Below the pieces are notes generated by a model. That model did no database searches, was not told the origin of the DNA, and saw nothing but the letters and a program-made list of their open reading frames with translations. A stretch of 64,000 nucleotides of DNA from contig OZ018321.1 of assembly GCA_963969495.1 (NCBI GenBank), positions 100,565,578 to 100,629,577 of the forward strand, given 5' to 3'. Positions within the stretch are counted from its first letter, which is position 1. Each line of letters opens with the position of its first letter. This document shows positions 34,988 through 45,012 of this stretch, one piece after another. Made by a program: the position numbers and the translations under genes. This stretch comes from Ceratothoa steindachneri (lineage: Eukaryota; Arthropoda; Malacostraca; Isopoda; Cymothoidae).

Positions 34988-36745
34988 TTAATCGTCGACA
35001 GGGTTCCGACTTAACGAGTCGGCCATACAATTGTTGGACCCTTTTATATAATGAATGGAGTACTGGTACTCCATCAAGAGTAAACTCCATCTCAGGAGTC
35101 TTCCATTCTTACACTTATTTTTACCTAAGTATGACAACGGTTTATGGTCGCATTCCAACTTAAACTCGCGCCCTATTAGATAATATTTGAATTTACCTAT
35201 GGACCATATTATGGCCAAAGCTTCGATTTCCATAGTAGCGTAGGCTTTTTCTCTACTCAACAGTTTCCTACTGACATAAGCTATGGGATAGGCTGTTTCG
35301 TCATCTTCGTATTGAAGCAATACTCCGCCTAGCCCGTCCGGACTAGCGTCCGTGCGAAGACCGAAGATCTTGTTGGGATTTGGTAAGCGAAGAATGGGCG
35401 CAGTTACGAGTTTTCCTTTTAGAATCTCCAACTGAGTTATTGCATGGGGGTTCCACGTGACAGGGTCTGACGCTGTCTTTTTTAACAAATCATTCAGTGG
35501 GGCCGCAATGGAAGCGAAGTGTGGTACAAAACGCTTATAGAACGAGGCCACTCCCATAAACGATCGGAGTTGTTTCTTGGTTTTCGGCCGGGGCATCTTG
35601 ACTATGGCGTCCACTTTTTCTTGCTGGGTAGTCAAGTGTTTTTGTCCTATTTTGAATCCTAGGTAGTCAATGGATTCGTAGGCAAAATAACACTTGGTCG
35701 GCCCGGCGGTTAGACCTTGCTCCTTCAATTTCTCCAGCAATGAGCGTAGGGCGTGTAAGTGTGACTCCCATGTACGGGTAGCTACGTACACGTTGTCGAA
35801 GTAAAACGACACGTCGCTTAGTCCAGCGATAATTCGCCTCATCATCCTATTATAACTGCTACCGGCTGTAAATAGTCCGAAGGGTAGCCTGGTAAACTGT
35901 AACAGACCTCTCTCGGTCGCAAAAGCCGTCAGTTTTTTGGACCCCTTAGCGAGAGGTATTTGATAGTACGCTTTACATAAATCCAATTCGGTGATGAATT
36001 TAGCGTCTTCAAATAAATGGAGATTTTCATCTATTAGTGGGATGGGCTCGGCGTCGAAAACGGTCACTGAATTCAATTTTCGGAAGTCCACGCACATCCG
36101 AAATGATTGATCAGGCTTCTTAACCATTACTATGGGGGAGCAATAATCGGACTCCGATGGCTCTAAAATTCCCAATTTTAGTAAATTCCGGACTTCCTTA
36201 TTGAAGGCTTCTCGTAGGTGGATTGGTAAAGGATATGGTTTGCTCCGAACCACTGAATTAGTTTTTAGTTTTATTTCATGGAAAAAATCATTGGCACATC
36301 CAGGGTTTTCAGAAATGACTTCTGGGAATTCCATGAGCAAGTTCAACATTTCCGCTTTTTGTTGAATTTCTAAGTGGGGATTTATCTTTAAATCCACCCG
36401 AGGGTCATCCGGGGTAGGTGAGAGCGAGGGAAGTTCGTATTCCTCGTCTTGTTCCACACACACGGTGTGTATGACTTGCAGGGGCGTACCCGGGTAAACG
36501 GCATCCATCGGTTCTTCTTCGTCTAGAAGGGTAATATTCTTTATGCACGCGCGGCGGTGATATTTTTTTAGCATGTTTATATGATAGTTTCTTTGCCCTG
36601 TTGGGGTATCTATCAAGTAATCGACTGGACCCCGTGCCTCGATTACTTCAAACGGTCCCTTCCACTGGGCCCATAACTTATTATTTTCGGTCGGGAGTAA
36701 TAATAAGACTTCATCTCCTGCCTTTAATTTTCGGTATTTAGCCAA
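34988..36745 (-). CDS. A copy 1 ORF2: integrase C-terminus (GPY/F) - RT - RNase H
   Basis: 585 codons to the stop at 34988. The first codon at 36745 is TTG, not ATG; the frame is open only a few codons further up (a TAG lies within the hairpin), so translation must come from ORF1 by recoding or not occur at all. Residues 1-65: GPY/F module (WAQWKGPFEV). RT about 155-350: Asp255 in ELDLCKAYYQ, LPFGL at 287-291, and YFDN at 315-318 where YxDD is expected. RNase H about 455-580: Asp466 (RTDAS), Glu508, Asp533 (ECDHKPL), ending MADSLSRN. Otherwise intact. It copies the element RNA into DNA inside Gag particles. The Asn at the second catalytic position casts doubt on activity. Confidence 0.85.
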   Translation of the reverse strand: MAKYRKLKAGDEVLLLLPTENNKLWAQWKGPFEVIEARGPVDYLIDTPTGQRNYHINMLKKYHRRACIKNITLLDEEEPMDAVYPGTPLQVIHTVCVEQDEEYELPSLSPTPDDPRVDLKINPHLEIQQKAEMLNLLMEFPEVISENPGCANDFFHEIKLKTNSVVRSKPYPLPIHLREAFNKEVRNLLKLGILEPSESDYCSPIVMVKKPDQSFRMCVDFRKLNSVTVFDAEPIPLIDENLHLFEDAKFITELDLCKAYYQIPLAKGSKKLTAFATERGLLQFTRLPFGLFTAGSSYNRMMRRIIAGLSDVSFYFDNVYVATRTWESHLHALRSLLEKLKEQGLTAGPTKCYFAYESIDYLGFKIGQKHLTTQQEKVDAIVKMPRPKTKKQLRSFMGVASFYKRFVPHFASIAAPLNDLLKKTASDPVTWNPHAITQLEILKGKLVTAPILRLPNPNKIFGLRTDASPDGLGGVLLQYEDDETAYPIAYVSRKLLSREKAYATMEIEALAIIWSIGKFKYYLIGREFKLECDHKPLSYLGKNKCKNGRLLRWSLLLMEYQYSIHYIKGSNNCMADSLSRNPVDD

Positions 36746-36802
36746 ATACCGGGACTATTTCGATATGAAAGATATCGAAATAGTCCCGGTATTTGGCTAA
36801 AT
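36736..36802. repeat. 31-bp perfect inverted repeat with 5-base loop at the ORF1/ORF2 junction (copy 1)
   Basis: Arms 36736-36766 and 36772-36802 are exact reverse complements; the loop is GAAAG. On the minus strand the 8-mer AAATACCG occurs at the start of the first arm and again just past the second arm, 55 bases apart (not a multiple of three). The structure interrupts the integrase just before its GPY/F module: ORF1 terminates inside the second arm. Confidence 0.9.
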
Positions 36803-39422
36803 TTTTCTCGGCGTTCTCTCGAGCTAAGCCAGAGCAGTATTCTAGGCGCTCGCGCATATCCATGACGTAGGCGTAAGACGATTTGATTTCTTGCTTGAGC
36901 TTTGCGTTGGAAAATAATTCCTTAAGAATACTCATAGGACCCCGCACATTTCTCCCGTATAATAGCTCAAAGGGCGAGAATCCCAACGTCCGATGAGGTA
37001 TTTCTCGGCAGGCGAAAAGGGCAGCAGGCAGGTATCTGTGCCACTGTGTAGGGTTGTTTTGACACAACTTCTTCAATATATTTTTGAGAGTCCCGTTTAA
37101 TTTCTCGCAGATTCCGTTAGCGGCTGGATGAAATGGACTCGTAAAAATTGGCTCGACTAACAGAAGTTTGTTAAAATACTCCATCAATTCTGAGGTGAAT
37201 TGGCTACCTCTATCAGATAGAATTTCTTTAGGCAGGCCTACTCGTGCAAAAATTGAAATTAATGCTTCCGCGCAGGAAATAGAGTCAATCTTCCGTAGGG
37301 CCACGGCATCTGGGAACCGGGTGGCACAATCCACTAGGGTGAGGATGTAGGATTGTCCTCCACTTGAAGGGGGGTGAATTGGTCCCACCAAATCAATTGC
37401 CACTCGAAAGAATGGTTCGGTTATAACGGGCACCTTTTGTAAGGGAGCGGGAGGTACCCGTCCTCTGGAGGGATCCTTCTGACACACGTCGCATGATCGG
37501 CAATAGGCCACAATTTCCCTGGCGGCCTGGGGCCAATAAAAGTGTCGGAATATCTGCTGCGCCGTTTTGTTGTGCCCAAAGTGTCCGGCTAATATTCCAT
37601 CATGCGCGGTATTCAAAATTCTTTGCGTGTATTCTTGAAGTACACACAGTGTTTTCTTGTTCTCCTTATCCTCCTCGCTGATAGTACGGTAGAGAAGTGA
37701 GTCTTCTACGATATACTGGATAGGCTTCTTTCCTTTCACTTGGAGAATTTCACCTTTAATAGCTTTCTCCCATAGAGGTTTAAGAGTGGGGCATTCCTTC
37801 TGAGCACTGGCGAAGGAAGTCAATTTGAACCCATTGTCTTCGAGGGTAATCCTCGGGGTCAACTTAGCAGGTTGCTCTTTCCTCTGGGCTTTTTGTGCCC
37901 GGGTGACTACTTGTTGGGCCACTTCTTGCTGGGGAATTAGGGGGTTTTGTCCGATTAGTACTGCGCAGAACTTAATCGGGGCTACTACCACGTCCGTCCA
38001 ACCGGTGAAATATCTGCATTGTTTGTGACATCTCACGACGGGGAATCGATTGTCGCGTCCTAAAAAGTCGTGGACGATTGCGAATTTCTTATGGGCAGGG
38101 TTTACTGGGGGCAGCAACTTGTCGGATACCACTATGCACGTACATCCGGTGTCTCTGACTAAAGTGTATACTTGGCACCCATTAACAGTGCCTTCTTCAA
38201 ATTGTAGGCCGCCTGGCGAACTTTTGTTGAATAGAAAGTTTACCTGTTGCTGGGGCCCTTCGGATGTTGGAGCGGGGACGTAGGACGCATCAGCTTGTCC
38301 TGCTGGGATCGCGGCAGTCAGGTTTTGCACCTGTTGTCTCGAGGTCTCCCTCACTCGGGAGTTCTGTGGGCACTGAAAACTCAGGTGACCTATTATCCCG
38401 CAGGTATAACAAGTGACGGGCTTCCTGGGATACGTGCCGGTATTAGGGTATGATCCTTGTGGAATCCTAACTTCTTTTTGATTTTTTTCTCCTCCAAAAT
38501 TTGGTTTATAAGTTCCTTTTGCTGCTGCGAACTTAAAGGGCTTCTTCTGTAAATGCCTGGGTGGCGGCCCATTTTTCTTTGGGGAGGGAGCCTTCTCTTT
38601 CTTGTACTCCCTAGGATATAACCGATGATTTACCGCGTGGAGGTCAGCCTCGTCCAGGCACTCGTTGAAGGTAGAAGCTTTTCGGTCCTTAACGAATGCA
38701 CGGATTTCCTGGGGTAGTGTACTTAGTAACTGATCTCTAAGCATGAAGTCGAAAACCGCAGCGACTTCATTCTCTACCCCTTCTGAATCCATCCAAAAAT
38801 GTAGGCTTCGACGAAGCTCAAAGCCAAAATGTTTGTATGTTTGTCCAGGTCTTATACGAGACTGCCTGAACTTCATCCTATATTCTTCCGGGTTAAGGTT
38901 TGTTGCTGAGAGAAGTTCGGCTTCGAGAGTGGAATAGTCCACAGTCGCTTCTGAGGGTAAAGATACGAATATCTCTCTCATCCTACGATTGAGTAGCGGT
39001 AACAGTCTAGCGACCCCATCTTCTTCTAGGTCCCAATTATTGACTTCAAATATTTTCTCAAAATGGGAGAGATATGAGCATAAATCTTCTTCGTCCTTGT
39101 ACTCCGGGAGTTTCATGCTGGCCGCTGGTGACACTCCTGTTTTAGATGACACTGACTGCACCTGCAACTGGTCTTTACTAAGAGCTCTTTCGTGGGCCCT
39201 TATCTTCTCTCTTTCATCAGCTTCCATTTTCGTCTTTTCTCTTCTTTCATCAGCTTCCATTTTCGTCTTTTCTGCTTCCATTTTCATCTTTTCTCTTCTT
39301 TCTTCTCTTTCGTTTCTCTCTTTCTCCTGAATAAACGAACTCAGATCGGTTCCTTCCAGTCCGAGGCTTTGACCTTGCTTCCGATAAAGGTCAAACAATG
39401 CCATCGCGCTTATGTCAGTCAT
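36738..39422 (-). CDS. A copy 1 ORF1: gag - protease - integrase (894 aa)
   Basis: ATG at 39422. Residues 1-30 carry the family motif (SLGLEGTDLSSF), 35-80 a charged coiled coil with three KTKMEADE-type repeats, 100-275 the Gag core (RIRPGQTYKHFG, FVKDRKASTF), 338-351 a CX2CX4HX4C knuckle, about 405-495 a retropepsin (DTG at 424-426), 607-647 the integrase HHCC zinc domain (HDGILAGHFG...CRSCDVC), and 675-775 the integrase core with Asp677, Asp737 and Glu773 (D-35-E spacing). The last 15 residues come from the inverted-repeat insertion and end in a stop. Integrase lying between protease and RT is the Gmr1 order. The frame is intact throughout. Confidence 0.9.
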   Translation of the reverse strand: MTDISAMALFDLYRKQGQSLGLEGTDLSSFIQEKERNEREERREKMKMEAEKTKMEADERREKTKMEADEREKIRAHERALSKDQLQVQSVSSKTGVSPAASMKLPEYKDEEDLCSYLSHFEKIFEVNNWDLEEDGVARLLPLLNRRMREIFVSLPSEATVDYSTLEAELLSATNLNPEEYRMKFRQSRIRPGQTYKHFGFELRRSLHFWMDSEGVENEVAAVFDFMLRDQLLSTLPQEIRAFVKDRKASTFNECLDEADLHAVNHRLYPREYKKEKAPSPKKNGPPPRHLQKKPFKFAAAKGTYKPNFGGEKNQKEVRIPQGSYPNTGTYPRKPVTCYTCGIIGHLSFQCPQNSRVRETSRQQVQNLTAAIPAGQADASYVPAPTSEGPQQQVNFLFNKSSPGGLQFEEGTVNGCQVYTLVRDTGCTCIVVSDKLLPPVNPAHKKFAIVHDFLGRDNRFPVVRCHKQCRYFTGWTDVVVAPIKFCAVLIGQNPLIPQQEVAQQVVTRAQKAQRKEQPAKLTPRITLEDNGFKLTSFASAQKECPTLKPLWEKAIKGEILQVKGKKPIQYIVEDSLLYRTISEEDKENKKTLCVLQEYTQRILNTAHDGILAGHFGHNKTAQQIFRHFYWPQAAREIVAYCRSCDVCQKDPSRGRVPPAPLQKVPVITEPFFRVAIDLVGPIHPPSSGGQSYILTLVDCATRFPDAVALRKIDSISCAEALISIFARVGLPKEILSDRGSQFTSELMEYFNKLLLVEPIFTSPFHPAANGICEKLNGTLKNILKKLCQNNPTQWHRYLPAALFACREIPHRTLGFSPFELLYGRNVRGPMSILKELFSNAKLKQEIKSSYAYVMDMRERLEYCSGLARENAEKNLAKYRDYFDIFHIEIVPVFG

Positions 39423-39624
39423 CTACCTTGTTTTTACTCAAGCCTGACCTACTCCACCACCGAAACTTACCACTTGGCCTAACAATTACCTTTAGATGGT
39501 ATCCACCTCTAACTTTACCAATTTCCCACTCGTCAAATATCCTATTATTCCTGGTGTTCCTTTTATGTGTTAGCTCTTCCTTAAATAGACACTGCTGGGT
39601 TCTTTCTAATATAAAACCTCTAGA

Positions 39625-39634
39625 CCTGACACCA
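39625..39634 (-). other. Primer-binding site, A copy 1
   Basis: Minus-strand TGGTGTCAGG, 11 bases inside LTR A2. Fits the CCA-terminated 3' end of tRNA-Leu (10-base match by memory of the family). Confidence 0.5.
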
Positions 39635-39645
39635 CTTTTATAATA

Positions 39646-41154
39646 TGTCGTAGAATGACCCTTGGCTTTGATCACTCTACGCTTTGACCCCCTTTTAGTA
39701 GCGGTATGTTTTAAGGGGCGTGAGTTACTTCTATGATGAAGTAGGCTTTGTTCTAAGAGTGCTATTTTAGTGGTTTAGTCCTTAAGGAAGAGCTATTTTT
39801 AAACACATAAGGATAAGAGGAAACACCAGAATCTACCAAAAATAAACATGTATTTTAAATTAAATATTACAAACCAACAGTAAAAGCATTTCTATATTTG
39901 GCCTCAAAGAATTTTAAATGACAAAACATAAACAAGTAGACTTTCAATAAACAAACCAATTGCCAATTAGTATTTTTATCACGACCCTATTTGTTTAGCA
40001 TAAAACATTAAATTAATGTACTGTCATCTACAAACACATATGACCTAGGTTCAAGAATAATGGTTTCTGCTCTCCTTTAAAACGTGGGACGTACTAAACT
40101 TCTACTATCGCAATAGAGATATATATGTTATTGTTAACTTACGGGTAGGTAACAGGGATTGCCGGATGTCGCTGGAGGACTTATCTCTCGCTTTGAAGTG
40201 GTGTGGCCGCTGGTTGAAATTTTCGAGGAGGGAATGCTTCTTAAACGTAATTAAAGAACGGGAGCTCGTTGGGGCAGGGTTGTTCTCCTCTCACTCTTAC
40301 GGTGCTTGAGATGTGAGAATCACTCGAGTGTGAGCGGCTTTACTTTTCTTTAGTCGGACTTCTTTGCAGACGGAAAAGGCTTCTTCGGTAAGGCACCGAT
40401 ATAAAACTTGACTAATTAGGTTAATACGGCCCTGAAAGGGGGGGATCGATTTTCTCAATCTGATTCTATCGTTTCTCACGGAAATAGTCTTGTATGGCTG
40501 AAGGATCGATCTTTACGAACTAATCTTTCTTCTGGCGAATCGACTTCTAAAAATCTTCTTGTCTAGCTGATGGATCGATCTTCACGACCTAATCTTTCTT
40601 CTGGCGAATCGACTTCTAAAAATCTTCTTGTCTAGCTGATGGATCGATCTTCACGACCTAATCCTACTCTGGCGTATCGACTTTAGATAATCCTCTTCTC
40701 TTTCTTTGCGGGGCTTATTTATAGGCGGATTGCCGCCCCATCTAAAGGAAGAAGTGACCAGGCCACAGATGCAAAAGAGGGGGGGGGCGAATGGTGAGTT
40801 AGCATCTGGGGAGAGCGAGAATTCCTGAGGTGGCACTGGGGTGCCCAAGTCAGCTCGCAAATTGTAGGCTCGTAACCGCACCGCTACTTGGCGTGCCTTC
40901 TGACTCGCACCGTTTTTTTTTCCTAACCACGGGTTTATGGGTCTCGTAGGTCATTCAATCGTTAGAGCGTCGTTTAAGGACCTTAGGTGGTCGCCTTCAA
41001 ACATATGTTAGCTCCAACTGCCCACAGCGGCGAGGAGATCACACATGGTAAGCATTTTCGCCGGCTACCTTTCCCACGCTTCTCCTCATGAAGGGAGGGG
41101 TGCTTGAATGTACCTATACTCCTCCAGGAGGCTTAATGTAGCCATTTCTCCACA
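39646..41154 (-). repeat. LTR A2 (central, shared LTR)
   Basis: 1509 bp. 5' LTR of copy 1 and 3' LTR of copy 2. It has one extra 69-bp unit compared with A1 (GGATCGAT boxes at 40443, 40503, 40572, 40641), explaining its greater length. Otherwise nearly identical to A1 and A3. Confidence 0.85.
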
Positions 41155-41431
41155 TTTGCCTCCATTCTTAAGAAAATAACGGGAGGGGGGGGGGTCAATC
41201 CGACGCTTACAATAATATACATGGGTAACTTGCGGAACATTATATTATACAATAAATTCTAGTTCACTCGGGAATGCCTCGATAACATTTCACCTGACCT
41301 TACATTAATTCCTATATTACTGTGCCAACTTAGGATTTTCTTACCTACCACTCGGGTTACTCGCCCCTACTTACTTACAATTCTACTGATTTACACTTAA
41401 CTTTGCTATAATACAATAGTTGGGCTGCTCC

Positions 41432-43189
41432 TTAATCGTCGACAGGGTTCCGACTTAACGAGTCGGCCATACAATTGTTGGACCCTTTTATATAATGAAT
41501 GGAGTACTGGTACTCCATCAAGAGTAAACTCCATCTCAGGAGTCTTCCATTCTTACACTTATTTTTACCTAAGTATGACAACGGTTTATGGTCGCATTCC
41601 AACTTAAACTCGCGCCCTATTAGATAATATTTGAATTTACCTATGGACCATATTATGGCCAAAGCTTCGATTTCCATAGTAGCGTAGGCTTTTTCTCTAC
41701 TCAACAGTTTCCTACTGACATAAGCTATGGGATAGGCTGTTTCGTCATCTTCGTATTGAAGCAATACTCCGCCTAGCCCGTCCGGACTAGCGTCCGTGCA
41801 AAGACCGAAGATCTTGTTGGCATTTGGTAAGCGAAGAATGGGCGCAGTTACGAGTTTTCCTTTTAGAATCTCCAACTGAGTTATTGCATGGGGGTTCCAC
41901 GTGACAGGGTCTGACGCTGTCTTTTTTAACAAATCATTCAGTGGGGCCGCAATGGAAGCGAAGTGTGGTACAAAACGCTTATAGAACGAGGCCGCTCCCA
42001 TAAACGATCGGAGTTGTTTCTTGGTTTTCGGCCGGGGCATCCTGACTGTGGCGTCCACTTTTTCTTGCTGGGTAGTCAAGTGTTTTTGTCCTATTTTGAA
42101 TCCCAGGTAGTCAATGGATTCGTAGGCAAAATAACACTTGGTCGGCCCGGCGGTTAGACCTTGCTCCTTCAATTTCTCCAGCAATGAGCGTAGGGCGTGT
42201 AAGTGTGACTCCCATGTACGGGTAGCTACGTACACGTTGTCGAAGTAAAACGACACGTCGCTTAGTCCAGCGATAATTCGCCTCATCATCCTATTATAAT
42301 TGCTACCGGCTGTAAATAGTCCGAAGGGTAGTCTGGTAAACTGTAACAGACCTCTCTCGGTCGCAAAAGCCGTCAGTTTTTTGGACTCCTTAGCGAGAGG
42401 TATTTGATAGTACGCTTTACATAAATCCAATTCGGTGATGAATTTAGCGTCTTCAAATAAATGGAGATTTTCATCTATTAGTGGGATGGGCTCGGCGTCG
42501 AAAACGGTCACTGAATTCAATTTTCGGAAGTCCACGCACATCCGAAATGATTGATCAGGTTTCTTAACCATTACTATGGGGGAGCAATAATCGGACTCCG
42601 ATGGCTCTAAAATTCCCAATTTTAGTAAATTCCGGACTTCCTTATTGAAGGCTTCTCGTAGGTGGATTAGTAAAGGATATGGTTTGCTCCGAACCACTGA
42701 ATTAGTTTTTAGTTTTATTTCATGGAAAAAATCCTTGGCACATCCAGGGTTTTCAGAAATGACTTCTGGGAATTCCATGAGCAAGTTCAACATTTCCGCT
42801 TTTTGTTGAATTTCTAAGTGGGGATTTATCTTTAAATCCACCCGAGGGTCATCCGGGGTAGGTGAGAGCGAGGGAAGTTCGTATTCCTCGTCTTGTTCCA
42901 CACACACGGTGTGTATGACTTGCAGGGGCGTACCCGGGTAAACGGCATCCATCGGTTCTTCTTCGTCTAGAAGGGTAATATTCTTTATGCACGCGCGGCG
43001 GTGATATTTTTTTAGCATGTTTATATGATAGTTTCTTCGCCCTGTTGGGGTATCTATCAAGTAATCGACTGGACCCCGTGCCTCGATTACTTCAAACGGT
43101 CCCTTCCACTGGGCCCATAACTTATTATTTTCGGTCGGGAGTAATAATAAGACTTCATCTCCTGCCTTTAATTTTCGGTATTTAGCCAA
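41432..43189 (-). CDS. A copy 2 ORF2: integrase C-terminus - RT - RNase H
   Basis: 585 codons, same start (TTG) and end as copy 1, shifted by 6444 bases. About ten amino-acid differences by eye, e.g. in the PLPIHL and KGSKK regions. The YFDN box at the RT active site and all RNase H acidic residues are the same as in copy 1. Open throughout. Confidence 0.85.
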   Translation of the reverse strand: MAKYRKLKAGDEVLLLLPTENNKLWAQWKGPFEVIEARGPVDYLIDTPTGRRNYHINMLKKYHRRACIKNITLLDEEEPMDAVYPGTPLQVIHTVCVEQDEEYELPSLSPTPDDPRVDLKINPHLEIQQKAEMLNLLMEFPEVISENPGCAKDFFHEIKLKTNSVVRSKPYPLLIHLREAFNKEVRNLLKLGILEPSESDYCSPIVMVKKPDQSFRMCVDFRKLNSVTVFDAEPIPLIDENLHLFEDAKFITELDLCKAYYQIPLAKESKKLTAFATERGLLQFTRLPFGLFTAGSNYNRMMRRIIAGLSDVSFYFDNVYVATRTWESHLHALRSLLEKLKEQGLTAGPTKCYFAYESIDYLGFKIGQKHLTTQQEKVDATVRMPRPKTKKQLRSFMGAASFYKRFVPHFASIAAPLNDLLKKTASDPVTWNPHAITQLEILKGKLVTAPILRLPNANKIFGLCTDASPDGLGGVLLQYEDDETAYPIAYVSRKLLSREKAYATMEIEALAIIWSIGKFKYYLIGREFKLECDHKPLSYLGKNKCKNGRLLRWSLLLMEYQYSIHYIKGSNNCMADSLSRNPVDD

Positions 43190-43246
43190 ATACCGGGACT
43201 ATTTCGATATGAAAGATATCGAAATAGTCCCGGTATTTGGCTAAAT
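43180..43246. repeat. 31-bp perfect inverted repeat at the ORF1/ORF2 junction (copy 2)
   Basis: Base-for-base the same structure as at 36736-36802: arms 43180-43210 and 43216-43246, loop GAAAG. Splits the integrase in the same place. Confidence 0.9.
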
Positions 43247-45012
43247 TTTTCTCGGCGTTCTCTCGAGCTAAGCCAGAGCAGTATTCTAGGCGCTCGCGCA
43301 TATCCATGACGTAGGCGTAAGACGATTTGATTTCTTGCTTGAGCTTCGCGTTGGAAAATAATTCCTTAAGAATACTCATAGGACCCCGCACATTTCTCCC
43401 GTATAATAGCTCAAAGGGCGAGAATCCCAACGTCCGATGAGGTATTTCTCGGCAGGCGAAAAGGGCAGCAGGCAGGTATCTGTGCCACTGTGTAGGGTTG
43501 TTTTGACACAACTTCTTCAATATATTTTTGAGAGTCCCGTTTAATTTCTCGCAGATTCCGTTAGCGGCTGGATGAAATGGACTCGTAAAAATTGGCTCGA
43601 CTAACAGAAGTTTGTTAAAATACTCCATCAATTCTGAGGTGAATTGGCTACCTCTATCAGATAGAATTTCTTTAGGCAGGCCTACTCGTGCAAAAATTGA
43701 AATTAATGCTTCCGCGCAGGAAATAGAGTCAATCTTCCGTAGGGCCACGGCATCTGGGAAACGGGTGGCACAATCCACTAGGGTGAGGATGTAGGATTGT
43801 CCTCCACTTGAAGGGGGGTGAATTGGTCCCACCAAATCAATTGCCACTCGAAAGAATGGTTCGGTTATAACGGGCACCTTTTGTAAGGGAGCGGGAGGTA
43901 CCCGTCCTCTGGAGGGATCCTTCTGACACACGTCGCATGATCGGCAATAGGCCACAATTTCCCTGGCGGCCTGGGGCCAATAAAAGTGTCGGAATATCTG
44001 CTGGGCCGTTTTGTTGTGCCCAAAGTGTCCGGCTAATATTCCATCATGCGCGGTATTCAAAATTCTTTGCGTGTATTCTTGAGGTACACACAGTGCTTTC
44101 TTGTTCTCCTTATCCTCCTCGCTGATAGTACGGTTGAGAAGTGAGTCTTCTACGATATACTGGATAGGCTTCTTTCCTTTCACTTGGAGAATTTCACCTT
44201 TAATAGCTTTCTCCCATAGAGTTTTAAGAGTGGGGCATTCCTTCTGAGCACTGGCGAAGGAAGTCAATTTGAACCCATTGTCTTCGAGGGTAATCCTCGG
44301 GGTCAACTTAGCAGGTTGCTCTTTCCTCTGGGCTTTTTGTGCCCGGGTGACTACTTGTTGGGCCACTTCTTGCTGGGGAATTAGGGGGTTTTGTCCGATT
44401 AGTACTGCGCAGAACTTAATCGGGGCTACTACCACGTCCGTCCAACCGGTGAAATATCTGCATTGTATGTGACATCTCACGACGGGGAATCGATTGTCGC
44501 GTCCTAAAAAGTCGTGGACGATTGCGAATTTCTTATGGGCAGGGTTTACTGGGGGCAGCAACTTGTCGGATACCTCTATGCACGTACATCCGGTGTCTCT
44601 GACTAAAGTGTATACTCGGCACCCATTAACAGTGCCTTCTTCAAATTGTAGGCCGCCTGGCGAACTTTTGTTGAATAGAAAGTTTACCTGTTGCTGGGGC
44701 CCTTCGGATGTTGGCGCGGGGACGTAGGACGCATCAGCTTGTCCTGCTGGGATCGCGGCAGTCAGGTTTTGCACCTGTTGTCTCGAGGTCTCCCTCACTC
44801 GGGAGTTCTGTGGGCACTGAAAACTCAGGTGACCTATTATCCCGCAGGTATAACAAGTGACGGGCTTCCTGGGATACGTGCCGGTATTAGGGTATGATCC
44901 TTGTGGAATCCTAACTTCTTTTTGATTTTTTTCTCCTCCAAAATTTGGTTTATAAGTTCCTTTTGCTGCTGCGAACTTAAAGGGCTTCTTCTGTAAATGC
45001 CTGGGTGGCGGC
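43182..45012 (-). pseudogene. A copy 2 zinc knuckle - protease - integrase, separated from gag by a 1-base deletion
   Basis: Open from about 45012 to 43182 in the frame of copy 1 ORF1. The CCHC knuckle (about 44855-44815), the DTG protease and the full integrase DDE core are intact and nearly identical to copy 1. It cannot be translated from the gag start because the frame is lost near 45012. Ends in the same hairpin-derived tail. Confidence 0.8.

Noticed and set aside
36736..36802. Programmed ribosomal hopping, like phage T4 gene 60, as an explanation of the hairpin
   Set aside because: Kept only as a possibility. The 55-base gap between the direct repeats and the hairpin are suggestive, but a snap-back copying error explains the perfect arms more simply and no expression data exist.
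36736..36802. A small intron removing the hairpin
   Set aside because: No GT...AG pair at suitable positions on the minus strand, and a 55-base intron made of a perfect hairpin would be unusual.
37168..39482. Plus-strand ORFs inside element A (60-113 codons, repeated at 43.6-45.9 kb)
   Set aside because: Shadows of the gag-protease-integrase frame; repeated only because the element is duplicated.
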